Shown here: positions 17,234-25,945 of the stretch, piece after piece
Layout: each line of letters begins with the position of its first letter
Position numbering within the stretch: position 1 is the stretch's first letter
Source: Lichenicoccus sp964246745
Lineage (GTDB): Bacteria > Pseudomonadota > Alphaproteobacteria > Acetobacterales > Acetobacteraceae
DNA length: 64,000 nucleotides
Direction: 5' to 3'
Assembly: GCA_964246745.1 (NCBI GenBank)
Contig: CAXTRK010000011.1
Location: 22,926 to 86,925 of the forward strand
Made by a program: the position numbers and the translations under genes
Notes under the pieces: model-generated
What the model was told of the DNA's origin: nothing
What the model saw: only the letters and a program-made list of their open reading frames with translations
Databases searched by the model: none

Positions 17234-17234
17234 G

Positions 17235-17870
17235 ATGGCACGCACTCTGCTGGGACATTCGCCGTTCACCGCCATCCTGCGCGGCATCGCACCCGAGGAG
17301 GCGCTCGCGGTCGGCAAGGCGCTCGTTGCAGCCGGCATGACCATCCTGGAAGTTCCGATGAACTCGCCACGGCCGCTGGAGAGCATCCGACTGCTGGCGG
17401 AGCATTTCGGCACTGAGTGCCTGATCGGCGCCGGCACGGTGATGACGCTGCGGGAGGTCGACGCAATCTTCAGCGTCGGCGGCCGTCTGATCGTCATGCC
17501 GCATGGCGATACCGAGGTGATCCGGGCGGCAAAGCAGGCGAAGATGGTCTGTATGCCGGGGATCGCCACACCCACGGAGGGGTTCGCGGCTTTGCGCGCC
17601 GAAGCCGACGCGCTCAAGCTGTTTCCCGCCGAAATGCTGGGGCCCGTCGTGCTGCGGGCGATGCGCGCGGTATTTCCGGCGGACACGGTGTTCCTGCCGG
17701 TGGGCGGCATCACGCCCGAGAATGTCGGCAGCTTCGTCGCCGCCGGCGCCAGCGGCTTCGGTCTTGGCTCCGGCCTGTATGTGCCCGGACGCGACGCCGA
17801 CGATGTCGGCAGCCGGGCACGGGCCTATCTCAAGGCCTGGGACGAAGCCACCGCCAGCCGTTCGCCATGA
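17235..17870 (+). CDS. dgoA: 2-dehydro-3-deoxy-6-phosphogalactonate aldolase
   Basis: 211 residues from the ATG at 17235 (GGGAGC upstream). Class I KDPG/KDPGal aldolase fold: catalytic Glu in TAILRGIAPEEA region, EVPMNSP, IGAGTVMT, and the Schiff-base Lys in ALKLFPAE. GGITPEN and the GFGLGSGLY end complete the phosphate site. It splits KDPGal into pyruvate and glyceraldehyde 3-phosphate. The EVPMNSP motif and neighbour dgoK favour KDPGal over KDPG. Its stop overlaps the next ATG (ATGA). Confidence 0.93.
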   Translation: MARTLLGHSPFTAILRGIAPEEALAVGKALVAAGMTILEVPMNSPRPLESIRLLAEHFGTECLIGAGTVMTLREVDAIFSVGGRLIVMPHGDTEVIRAAKQAKMVCMPGIATPTEGFAALRAEADALKLFPAEMLGPVVLRAMRAVFPADTVFLPVGGITPENVGSFVAAGASGFGLGSGLYVPGRDADDVGSRARAYLKAWDEATASRSP

Positions 17871-18781
17871 CAGTACGGGTCGGGATCGTGGGCGCCGGGC
17901 AGATCGCCCGTGTGCAGCATATCCCCGCCTTGGCCGCGACACCGGGCCTTGCCCTCGCCGCGATCGCCAATCCGTTCCCCGTCCCGGTGCCCGAGGACGT
18001 CCGCCTGCACGCGTCGCTCGCGGACATGCTCACCGACGAGATCGACGCGGTGGCGATCTGCACGCCGCCGCAGATACGCTACGGCCTTGCCATGGCGGCG
18101 CTCGCCGCGGGCAAGCACGTGCTGCTGGAGAAGCCGCCCGCGGCCACGCCCGCGGAAGCCATTGCTCTCGGCGCGGAGGCAGAGCGGCGCGGCCTCACCT
18201 TGTTCACCGCCTGGCACTCCTTGTTTAATGCCGGCGTGGAGCCGGCGCGGGCGATCCTCGCCGAACGCGGCGCACGCGCGATGCGGATGACCTGGCACGA
18301 GGATGTGGAGAAGTTCCATCCGGGCGTGGACTGGTTCTGGCAACCCGGCGGGATGGGCGTCTTCGATCCCGGCATCAATGCGTTCTCCATCCTCGTGCGC
18401 GTCATGCCGGAACCGGTGTTCATCCGCGCGGCCGCGTTCACCATCGCCCCAGGCGCGCACACGCCGGCCGCGGCGCGCCTCGATTTCGCCACGCCCACGC
18501 ATGAGGACGGTTTCACCGCTTCACTCGACTTTCGTCACAAGGGCCGCGAGACATGGAGCATCGTCTGGACGCTCGCGGACGGCGCGCGCCTGGCTCTGGA
18601 ACAAGGCGGGGCCACTCTCACGCTCGATGGCAGCGTCGTCGCCGCCGGCGTGGATGAGGAGTATCGCGGCGTCTATGGACGTTTCCGGGAGCTGATCGAG
18701 GCCGGGCGTTCGGACGTCGAGATACGGCCGCTTCAGCTCGTCGCCGACGCCTTCCTGGTCGGCCGCCGGGAACCGGCATGA
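17867..18781 (+). CDS. D-galactose 1-dehydrogenase, Gfo/Idh/MocA family
   Basis: 304 residues from the ATG overlapping the dgoA stop. N-terminal Rossmann fold (GIVGAGQIARVQHIPAL), then the EKPPAATPAEA segment with the conserved Lys. The run FTAWHSLFNAGVEPARAIL, WHEDVEKFHPGVDWFWQPGG and GVFDPGINAFSIL closely follows the bacterial galactose dehydrogenase (Gal) pattern. It would oxidise D-galactose to galactonolactone with NAD(P). The lactonase next door and dgoKA upstream support this. Arabinose may also be a substrate, as in relatives. Confidence 0.85.
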   Translation: MTVRVGIVGAGQIARVQHIPALAATPGLALAAIANPFPVPVPEDVRLHASLADMLTDEIDAVAICTPPQIRYGLAMAALAAGKHVLLEKPPAATPAEAIALGAEAERRGLTLFTAWHSLFNAGVEPARAILAERGARAMRMTWHEDVEKFHPGVDWFWQPGGMGVFDPGINAFSILVRVMPEPVFIRAAAFTIAPGAHTPAAARLDFATPTHEDGFTASLDFRHKGRETWSIVWTLADGARLALEQGGATLTLDGSVVAAGVDEEYRGVYGRFRELIEAGRSDVEIRPLQLVADAFLVGRREPA

Positions 18782-19665
18782 CAGACGCGGTGACGCGCGA
18801 TATCCGCTGCGTCGATGCCGGCCATGCCTTGCTGGGCGAGGCGCCGTTCTGGGATGCTCAGACGCAGGCGCTGTTCTGGGTCGACATCACCGGCCGGCGC
18901 ATCCATCGACTGCATCCCGAGACCGGCGCCGCCCGGAGCTGGCTGATGCCGGACCGCGTCGCCTGCGCGGTGCCGCGCGTCGTGGGCGGGCTGCTGGTGG
19001 CGCTGGCGCGCGAGCTTGCTCTGTTCGATCCTGAAACAGCGTCGCTGCGGACCGTCTTCTCGCTCGGGTTCGATGAGCCGCGCGTCCGCTTCAACGATTC
19101 GCGCACGGATGCGGCCGGCCGGCTGTGGATCGGCACGATGAACGAAGTCGACGAGGAGCCGGCGGCGATGCTGCTGCGCGTTGACGCCGACCTGTCCTGC
19201 ACGGCGATGGAGAGCGGCATCAGGATTTCCAACGGCATCGCTTTCAGCCCCGACGACCGCCTGTTCTACTTCGCCGACTCGCCTGAGCGCGTGATCCGCT
19301 CGTATGAGTTTGACCTCGCTGAAGGGTGTCTCGGCGCCCGTCGCGATCTGATCACCGTGGATGCCGGCGTCGCGGTGCCCGATGGCAGCGCGGTCGACAT
19401 CGAGGGCTGCATCTGGAACGCGCAATGGGATGGCGGCCGAGTCGTGCGCTACGCCCCTGACGGCGGCATACGCGAGATCGTCACGATCCCGTGCAGCCGG
19501 CCCACCTCCTGCGTGTTCGGTGGCCCTGATCTCTCGACCCTCTATGTGACCAGTTCGTGCATGGAGTTGTGTGCGGCTGCGTTGCGCGCGCAGCCGCTCG
19601 CCGGATCGTTGTTCGCGGTCGATGTCGGCGTCGCCGGCCGGCCAGGCACACGCTTCGCCGGCTGA
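18778..19665 (+). CDS. SMP-30 family sugar lactonase (galactonolactonase)
   Basis: 295 residues; ATG overlaps the preceding stop. Six-bladed propeller: LLGEAPFWDAQTQALFWVDITG gives the metal Glu, VRFNDSRTDAAGRLWIGTMN the Asn/Asp region, SNGIAFSPDDRLFYFADSP the second Asn, and VPDGSAVDIEGCIWNAQWDG the metal Asp. It should open galactono-1,4-lactone made by the upstream dehydrogenase. It is the last gene of the operon; the permease gene converges on it with a 9-base gap and no obvious terminator. Confidence 0.88.
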   Translation: MTDAVTRDIRCVDAGHALLGEAPFWDAQTQALFWVDITGRRIHRLHPETGAARSWLMPDRVACAVPRVVGGLLVALARELALFDPETASLRTVFSLGFDEPRVRFNDSRTDAAGRLWIGTMNEVDEEPAAMLLRVDADLSCTAMESGIRISNGIAFSPDDRLFYFADSPERVIRSYEFDLAEGCLGARRDLITVDAGVAVPDGSAVDIEGCIWNAQWDGGRVVRYAPDGGIREIVTIPCSRPTSCVFGGPDLSTLYVTSSCMELCAAALRAQPLAGSLFAVDVGVAGRPGTRFAG

Positions 19666-19674
19666 CGAAAAGGG

Positions 19675-21063
19675 TCAGGCGCCGATCGAACGCAGCTTTC
19701 GGCCGGCCATCAGATTCCGCTCGAGATTCTCGAGTGTCACTCCCTTGGTCTCCGGCACCAGCGCCAGGGTGATGATGATGAACAGCGCGTTGAAGCCCGC
19801 GTAGAGCCAGAAGGTCTGCGCATGGCCGAACGTGTTGAGCAGCGTGAGGAAGGTCAGGCCAACGACAAAGTTTGCCGCCCAGTTGGTGAAGGTCGATGCC
19901 GCGATGCCGAAGTCGCGGCCCTTCAATGGCTGCACTTCCGAGCAGACCACCCAGATCAGCGGGCCTGCCGAAAAGGCGAAGCCGGTGATGAAGCAGAGCA
20001 GGACAGCGATCGCGCCGTAGCGTTCCGCCTGCGTGTGGATGCCGGCGAAGATCAGCGCGCCCAGGATGCCCATTCCCAGGGTCATCACCGCAAAACCAAC
20101 AGTGAGGATCGGCCGACGCCCGGCGCGGTCGACCAGTCCGATGGCGATGAAGGTTGCCAGCACATTGACCACGCCGACGATGGCAGTGCCCCAGAGCTGC
20201 GCGTGATGAGCAAAGCCGGCCAGCTTGAAGATGCTTGGCGCGTAATACATCACGACGTTCATGCCGGTGAACTGCTGCATTACCTGCAGCAGCACGCCGA
20301 GCATCACCGAGCGGCGGAAGTTCGGGTTGCCGGCGAACATCGACCAGCCATGCTGCTTGGTTTGCAATTGCTCGGCGATGTCGGCCGACTCGCGCCGCGC
20401 CACTTCCGGATCACCGCGCAGTTCGGTCAGCACACGCGTCGCCTCGGCGTCGCGTCCCTGCATCTTCAGCCAGCGTGGACTATCCGGCAGCAGGAACACG
20501 CCGGCGAAGAACAGCAAGCCCGGCACCGCGACCAACCCCAGCATCCAGCGCCAGGCGCCATTATAGGACAGCAGCGCGTCGGAGATGAAGGCGACCAGGA
20601 TGCCGACGGTGACCATGAGCTGGTAGGTCGAGATCATCGCGCCGCGGCGGCGCTCGTCGGCGATTTCGGAAATATAGAGCGGAGCGGTGAAGGTCGCGAG
20701 CCCGATCGCCAGCCCGAGGATGACCCGGCCGATCAGCAGCACGGTCACCGTCCAGGCAAACGCACAGAGCAGGGAGCTGGCGATGAACAAGGCGGCGCTC
20801 ACGATCAATGTGCGTTTGCGGCCGAAGCTCGCGGAGAGATAGCCCGCGATCAACGCGCCGGCCGCGGCGCCGAGCATCATGCTGCTGACGATCCACTCCT
20901 TGGCCACATCGTTGATGTGGAAAGTCTTGCCGATGAAATCCAAGGCCCCGGAAATCACCCCGATGTCGAGACCGAACATCAATCCGGCGAGCGCCGCCAG
21001 ACCTCCGGTCAGCAGCGTCTTCATATTGCCCGTCGTGGAGCGGGCTTCATAGGTTGTGCTCAT
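19675..21063 (-). CDS. MFS sugar:proton symporter, GalP-like
   Basis: 462 residues with 12 predicted membrane helices. Sugar-porter signatures are all there: GRKRTL between helices 2 and 3, PLYISEIADERRRG, PDSPRWL in the middle loop, QQFTGMNVVMYYAP, DRAGRR and the closing PETKG. It matches the GalP/XylE/AraE group. Transcribed towards the galactose operon's end and divergently from the OprB porin, it is the likely inner-membrane galactose importer for this cluster. Confidence 0.9.
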   Translation of the reverse strand: MSTTYEARSTTGNMKTLLTGGLAALAGLMFGLDIGVISGALDFIGKTFHINDVAKEWIVSSMMLGAAAGALIAGYLSASFGRKRTLIVSAALFIASSLLCAFAWTVTVLLIGRVILGLAIGLATFTAPLYISEIADERRRGAMISTYQLMVTVGILVAFISDALLSYNGAWRWMLGLVAVPGLLFFAGVFLLPDSPRWLKMQGRDAEATRVLTELRGDPEVARRESADIAEQLQTKQHGWSMFAGNPNFRRSVMLGVLLQVMQQFTGMNVVMYYAPSIFKLAGFAHHAQLWGTAIVGVVNVLATFIAIGLVDRAGRRPILTVGFAVMTLGMGILGALIFAGIHTQAERYGAIAVLLCFITGFAFSAGPLIWVVCSEVQPLKGRDFGIAASTFTNWAANFVVGLTFLTLLNTFGHAQTFWLYAGFNALFIIITLALVPETKGVTLENLERNLMAGRKLRSIGA

Positions 21064-21255
21064 CGGTTGGCTCCTCCTTGCCTGTTCTCGTTATCGGCAG
21101 CCGCGACCTGTCTGTTGCATGACGGCTACGCATAGGCGTGCGGGAACAAGCAGCATCATCACTCCCCTGCGAGCAGTCTGTAAACCCGCGCTGGACCTGC
21201 GATTGTGCCGAGCGCGGCCTTGATCCTGTTAACGCGGCCTCCGAAGGAGAAATCC

Positions 21256-22737
21256 ATGAAGCACGTGTGGTGGCGTGTTCAAATTTTCTGCGGCCTGCTC
21301 GGCTTTGTCGCCTGCGTCGCGTTGCAGCCCGGCCCCGCCTGGAGCCAACAGCCGGCGAACGCAACAAACGCAACCAATCAGCCGGGACAATCGGCGCCGC
21401 ATGCAGGCTTCGCGGCCGGCCCCAGCCAGCAGATTTCGACTCCGGGACTCGGCCCGCTCTTCGGCGCGCCGTTCTCGGAAGACCACCTGTTCGGCGATTG
21501 GCAAGGCGCACGGAGCTGGCTCGCTGATAAAGGCGTCGCTGTCGATCTCGACTGGCTCACGGAGAACAGCGGCAACATCACCGGCGGCCGCAGAGAGGCC
21601 TTCGACTTCGCCGGCCAGGTCGGCCTTGAGATCGATCTCGACCTCGACAAACTGGCAGGTCTCAGCGGCTCCGCGTTCCATTTCATGGCCGTCAACGGCA
21701 ATGGCCGCAACACCTCGTTGGACGCGATCGGCGATGATCTCGCCACCACCCAGGAGATCTATGGCGGACGCGGCAACGTCATTGCCCATCTCGTCTATGC
21801 CTATTTGGAGCAGTCCATCGACAAGGACCGCATTGATCTCGCCGGCGGCTGGATGCCGGTGGGCACCTATTTCGCCGCCTCGCCGCTCTATTGCCGCTTC
21901 ATGAACGTGCTGTTCTGCGGCAACCCGCATCCGCTGCCGAATTATCCGGGCGAGGAGGACTGGCCGCAGGCGTCGTTCGGCGGTCAGGTCCGCTGGGTGC
22001 CGGTGCCGCAACTCTACTTCATGCTTGGGCTGCACTCGACCGACACCGATTTCAACACCGGCGGCGGCGGCATTTCCGGTTGGGCATGGGCGGATCCGCA
22101 CAAGTCCGGCGTGTCGATCCCGGTCGAGCTTGGCTGGGTGCCCCGGTTCGGAAGCCACAATCTCGTCGGCCACTACAAACTCGGCTATGACCATGACACG
22201 CACGAGTATGGCGACGTCTATCGAAGCCAGCTCGGCGGCCCTACCCTGCTCGTCGGGGGTCCGGCGGTCGACCATCATCGCGACATGTACTATGTCCTGG
22301 TCGACCAGATGCTGATGCGGCTTGGCAAGACCGACACTGACGGCCTGATCGCCTTTGCCGGCTACCTGCATGCAACCGACAGCGTGAGCCCCTTCACCCA
22401 GCACGCGTTCGTCGGCCTGACCATGACTGGCGACCCGTGGGGACGTCCAAAGGATTATGTCGGCATGGACTTTCATTGGATTGAAGTGAGCGGGGACTTC
22501 ACCCGCGCGCAGGAACTCGACGAGGCGCTCGGGACGCAGACCCCGCTCACGATCGCCGGGTCGGGGCCGGCCTATGGGCCGCAAAATACCGAGCAGATCA
22601 TCGAACTGAACTACAACGCCACGGTGTTTCACGGCGTCACCGTGATGCCCGACTTCCAATACCTGATCCGCCCGGGGGCCACCACGCGCACGCCGGATGC
22701 CGCCGTGCTCGGCTTTCGCACCAACGTCAACTTTTAA
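21256..22737 (+). CDS. Carbohydrate-selective porin, OprB family
   Basis: 493 residues from the ATG at 21256 (AAGGAGAAA upstream). Signal peptide of about 31 residues ending AWSQ. The mature protein has the OprB pattern: LFGDWQGARSWLADKGVAVDLDWLTENSGNITGG, alternating aromatic strands, and the C-terminal LELNYNATVFHGVTVMPDFQYLIRPG region, ending in FRTNVNF with the terminal Phe needed for outer-membrane assembly. It shares the 21064-21255 intergenic region with the divergent GalP-like permease, giving an outer- and inner-membrane sugar entry pair. Confidence 0.92.
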   Translation: MKHVWWRVQIFCGLLGFVACVALQPGPAWSQQPANATNATNQPGQSAPHAGFAAGPSQQISTPGLGPLFGAPFSEDHLFGDWQGARSWLADKGVAVDLDWLTENSGNITGGRREAFDFAGQVGLEIDLDLDKLAGLSGSAFHFMAVNGNGRNTSLDAIGDDLATTQEIYGGRGNVIAHLVYAYLEQSIDKDRIDLAGGWMPVGTYFAASPLYCRFMNVLFCGNPHPLPNYPGEEDWPQASFGGQVRWVPVPQLYFMLGLHSTDTDFNTGGGGISGWAWADPHKSGVSIPVELGWVPRFGSHNLVGHYKLGYDHDTHEYGDVYRSQLGGPTLLVGGPAVDHHRDMYYVLVDQMLMRLGKTDTDGLIAFAGYLHATDSVSPFTQHAFVGLTMTGDPWGRPKDYVGMDFHWIEVSGDFTRAQELDEALGTQTPLTIAGSGPAYGPQNTEQIIELNYNATVFHGVTVMPDFQYLIRPGATTRTPDAAVLGFRTNVNF

Positions 22738-22751
22738 CTGGCGGCCTCGGA

Positions 22752-23138
22752 TCAGTTCACACTGCCATAGACATGTCCGCCGGAATTGGCGCGGCACGCG
22801 CATGGGCTGCCCGCTGATCGCGGCGCGGACAGCGGGCAGATATAAGCGCCGGCGTGGCAACGCAGTCCCCGCGGGTCATAGCTGGGCGCCGGAGCGTAGG
22901 CGGGAGCCGGGGCATAGGCGGGAGCAGGGGCATAGGCGACGGGCGGCGCGTAGATCACCGGAGGCGGATAGGCGTAGGCGGGCGCATAGAACGGATAACC
23001 GAAGCCGAAACCGAACGGCGCGAAGCCGTAGCCATAGCCAAAGCCGAAGAAGCCGCGCGCCTGTGCCGCCGCCGGCGCCATCACGCAGGCAATCAGCGCC
23101 GCGGCGAGCAGGAGAAGTCGAGCATGGGGGCGAGACAT
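22752..23138 (-). CDS. Exported Tyr/Pro/Gly-rich repeat protein
   Basis: 128 residues. A signal peptide (LLLLAAALIACVMAPAAAQA) precedes a low-complexity region: first Gly/Phe/Tyr-rich (GFFGFGYGYGFAPFGFGFGYPF), then Pro/Tyr with an APAPAY-type hexapeptide repeated about three times (22890-22960 in DNA). Four Cys follow in the last 35 residues. It looks like a small envelope or surface protein. It is divergent from larC and I recognise no family. Confidence 0.65.
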   Translation of the reverse strand: MSRPHARLLLLAAALIACVMAPAAAQARGFFGFGYGYGFAPFGFGFGYPFYAPAYAYPPPVIYAPPVAYAPAPAYAPAPAYAPAPSYDPRGLRCHAGAYICPLSAPRSAGSPCACRANSGGHVYGSVN

Positions 23139-23301
23139 GGTTGTTCCTCAAGGACTGGATGAGACAATACGGCAATGTGCAACGGGCTTCAGAACACGGA
23201 AGTCACAAAGATTATCGCTGCGCCAAAACTCTGTGTGTCCTTGACCGTAACACGGCCTGCGCGTTCGCCGCGCGGGCAACGCAAGAGGTTCCAGGCTGCG
23301 C

Positions 23302-24498
23302 ATGCGCCATCTCCATCTCGATCCACTCGGCGGCGTGGCCGGCGACATGTTCGCGGCCAGCCTGCTTGACCTGTTTCCCGAGCATCGGGAGGACACGATA
23401 CGCGCCGCGCAAAGCCTTTCGAATGTGGCCTGCCGGTTGCAAAATCACACCGATGGCACGCTCGCCGGCCGGCAATTCATCGTGGACGCGCCCTCTCCTC
23501 ATCACCACCATCATGTGCATTGGCAAGACATCCGCGAGAGGATCGCATCCGCTGATTTGCCCGAGCCAGTGCGGGACCATGCCATTGGCATTTTCTCCTG
23601 CCTCGCCGATGCGGAGGCGCGCGTGCATGGCGTCGATCCCGATGCGGTGGCGTTCCACGAGGTCGGCGCCGCCGACTCGATCGCCGACATCCTTGCCGCC
23701 GCCTGGATCATCGCGGCAATCGGACCGGCCACCTGGAGCGTCGCGTCTCTGCCGATCGGAGCCGGGCGGACCCGCACCGCGCACGGGCCGATGCCGGTTC
23801 CCGCACCCGCGACAGCCTTGCTTCTGGAGGGTCTCGCCACGCATGATGACGGCATTGCCGGCGAGCGCGTGACGCCGACCGGCGCCGCCATCCTGCGACA
23901 TCTTGGCGCCACGTCCGGCCCGCGTCCGCCCGGCATCCTGCGCCGCTCCGGGATCGGGCTCGGCACACGCGCCCTGCCCGGCATCAGCAACTGCCTGCGC
24001 GTGCTGCTGTTCGAAGCCGAGGCAGTGAGCACACAGGCTGGGGGCGCACAGGCCGGGCACCGTGAGCTTGCTGTGATCAGCTTTGAGATCGACGATCAAT
24101 CGGGTGAGGAACTCGCCGCCGGGCTCGACCTTCTGCGTGCGACGGACGGTGTGCATGACGTGATCCAGATGGCGGCGTTCGGCAAGAAGGGCCGGCTGGC
24201 GATTCAGGTGCAGGTGCTGGCACGGCTGGACGCGCTCGATGCGGTGGTCGACGCATGCTTCTGCGAGACCACCACGATCGGTCTGCGCACCCATATCGTG
24301 CAGGGCCGCACGCTGCGGCGCCGCTTTGCCGAAGTGCCGGTGGAGGGTCGGACAATGCGGGTCAAGCGTGTCGATCGCCCGGACGGTCCGACCAGCAAGA
24401 TCGAGGCTGACAGCCTGCGGGAGATACCTGGACAAGCCGCGCGCACACGGTTGCGTCACGCCGCTGAGGCGCGTGGGGAGGGCGGGACTGATGCGTGA
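23302..24498 (+). CDS. larC: Nickel-pincer cofactor synthase LarC
   Basis: 398 residues, full length. LarC inserts nickel into pyridinium-3,5-bisthiocarboxylic acid mononucleotide, using CTP, to finish the nickel-pincer nucleotide (NPN) cofactor. The N-terminus HLDPLGGVAGDMF and FHEVGAADSIADI are family hallmarks, as are GAGRTRTAHGPMPVPAPAT and ERVTPTGAAIL. A His cluster at residues 67-73 (five in a row plus one) may bind nickel. The gene is a single frame; in Lactobacillus plantarum larC is split and made by frameshifting. It leads larE and larB, with an 8-base overlap into larE. Confidence 0.93.
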   Translation: MRHLHLDPLGGVAGDMFAASLLDLFPEHREDTIRAAQSLSNVACRLQNHTDGTLAGRQFIVDAPSPHHHHHVHWQDIRERIASADLPEPVRDHAIGIFSCLADAEARVHGVDPDAVAFHEVGAADSIADILAAAWIIAAIGPATWSVASLPIGAGRTRTAHGPMPVPAPATALLLEGLATHDDGIAGERVTPTGAAILRHLGATSGPRPPGILRRSGIGLGTRALPGISNCLRVLLFEAEAVSTQAGGAQAGHRELAVISFEIDDQSGEELAAGLDLLRATDGVHDVIQMAAFGKKGRLAIQVQVLARLDALDAVVDACFCETTTIGLRTHIVQGRTLRRRFAEVPVEGRTMRVKRVDRPDGPTSKIEADSLREIPGQAARTRLRHAAEARGEGGTDA

Positions 24499-25291
24499 AC
24501 TCGACAGGCTTATGGCTGAGCTGTGCCGGCTCGACGACGCCGCAATCGCGGTCAGCGGCGGCATCGACAGCCTGACCTTGGCGACGGCCGCCCAGCGCGC
24601 GCTGCCCGGGCGTGTCAGCATGCATCACGCGACTTCGCCCGCGGTGCCGGCGGAAGCCACGGCGCGCACGCGCGCACTCGCCGCCCGGCAGCGATGGACA
24701 CTCGACGTCTTCGACGCCGGCGAGTTCGACAACGCGGAGTACCGCGCCAATCCGGCCAATCGCTGCTTCTTCTGCAAAACCAGCCTGTATGGCGCGGTGG
24801 CGCGTCGTACCACCCGCACGATCCTGTCCGGCACCAATCTGGACGATCTCGGCGAATACCGGCCGGGCCTGGAGGCGGCGGAGCGGCACGCGGTGCAACA
24901 TCCGTTCGTGCAAGCCGGCATCGATAAGCGCGGCGTACGGGCGCTCGCCGCCAAGTTAGGGCTTGGCGAGCTTGCCGAGCTGCCTTCGGCGCCCTGTCTG
25001 TCGAGCCGGATCGAGACGGGGCTGCGCATCGAGCCGCACGTGCTGGCGATGGTGCACGCGGCGGAGCGGCACGTGATCGCGACGCTGTCGCCGCGCACCG
25101 CGCGTTGCCGTATCCGTGCGGGCGGGATCGTCGTCGAGCTGGATGAGGCGGCATTGCAGGCACTCGACGACGCGCGGCGGAGCGCGCTCGCGGCCGAGGT
25201 GGTCATGCTCGGACGCGAGGCGGGGTTGGATGCGCCGGTCAGCTTCGCGCCCTACCGCAATGGCGGCGCCTTCATACGGAAATCACCGTGA
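24491..25291 (+). CDS. larE: NPN cofactor sulfur transferase LarE
   Basis: 266 residues from the ATG at 24491. An N-type ATP pyrophosphatase P-loop SGGIDS lies at residues 22-27. LarE adenylates pyridinium biscarboxylic acid mononucleotide and replaces two oxygens with sulfur. Cysteines are at 92 and 95 (RCFFCK) and 169 (APCLSSR, the position of the sulfur-donating Cys in L. plantarum LarE). Three cysteines in these places suggest the iron-sulfur-cluster-using type rather than the sacrificial-cysteine type, though I judge that from memory of the family. Its stop overlaps the larB start. Confidence 0.92.
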   Translation: MRELDRLMAELCRLDDAAIAVSGGIDSLTLATAAQRALPGRVSMHHATSPAVPAEATARTRALAARQRWTLDVFDAGEFDNAEYRANPANRCFFCKTSLYGAVARRTTRTILSGTNLDDLGEYRPGLEAAERHAVQHPFVQAGIDKRGVRALAAKLGLGELAELPSAPCLSSRIETGLRIEPHVLAMVHAAERHVIATLSPRTARCRIRAGGIVVELDEAALQALDDARRSALAAEVVMLGREAGLDAPVSFAPYRNGGAFIRKSP

Positions 25292-25935
25292 GCGGGACGG
25301 AGTTCGTCCTCGACCAGTCGCGACCCGAGCGGGTCGGCTTCGGCGAGGCGGTCTATTGCGCCGGCAAGTCGGTGACGCAGATCGCGGCGATCATCGGCGC
25401 GGCGGCGGCGCCGATTCTGCTGACGCGACTTGATGCCGCAGCCTTCGAGGCTCTGCCGGCGGCGGCGCGCGAGGCGCTCGACTACGATCCGGTCTCTCGT
25501 ACGGCCTTCTCCGGCGCGCCGAAGCCCCTCTCCGCCAGCGGCCGGATCGCCATCGTCACCGCCGGCACCTCGGATCTGTCGGTCGCCTACGAGGCGGCGC
25601 GCACGTTGCGCTTCAACGGACACGACGCCAGACTGATCGCCGATGTCGGCGTCGCCGGACTGTGGCGATTGATGCAACGGTTGGACGAGCTCCGACGCAT
25701 GCGCGTGCTGATCGTCGCGGCCGGCATGGATGCGGCGCTGCCCAGCGTCATCGGCGGCCTGGTGGCGGGAGTGATCATCGCGGTGCCGACCTCGGTCGGT
25801 TACGGCGTCGCCGCCGGCGGGCAGACGGCGCTGCATTCGATCTTGGCGAGCTGCGCGCCGGGAATCGTCACCGTCAATATCGACAACGGGTACGGCGCCG
25901 CCTGCGCTGCGCTGCGTGTCGCCGGAACAGAGTAG
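25288..25935 (+). CDS. larB: NPN cofactor biosynthesis carboxylase LarB
   Basis: 215 residues from a GTG that overlaps the larE stop (GTGA). LarB carboxylates nicotinic acid adenine dinucleotide and hydrolyses it to begin NPN synthesis. The C-terminal PurE-like fold is plain: VTAGTSDLSVAYEAART, DVGVAGLWRL, VAAGMDAALPSVIGGLV and the PTSVGYG and GGQTALHSILASCAPG segments. The N-terminal 90 residues carry D--R--R-GF-E-VYC, as usual for LarB. With larC and larE it makes a complete cofactor set; no LarA-type user enzyme is in the window. Confidence 0.93.
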   Translation: MSGTEFVLDQSRPERVGFGEAVYCAGKSVTQIAAIIGAAAAPILLTRLDAAAFEALPAAAREALDYDPVSRTAFSGAPKPLSASGRIAIVTAGTSDLSVAYEAARTLRFNGHDARLIADVGVAGLWRLMQRLDELRRMRVLIVAAGMDAALPSVIGGLVAGVIIAVPTSVGYGVAAGGQTALHSILASCAPGIVTVNIDNGYGAACAALRVAGTE

Positions 25936-25945
25936 GAGCAGATCA

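Noticed and set aside
19822..21135. 437-residue plus-strand ORF opposite the GalP-like permease
   Set aside because: Low-complexity Glu/Gln/His/Arg shadow of a 12-helix transporter.
22890..22960. Short tandem repeats resembling a CRISPR-like array
   Set aside because: They are in-frame codon repeats (APAPAY) of a secreted low-complexity protein, without unique spacers.
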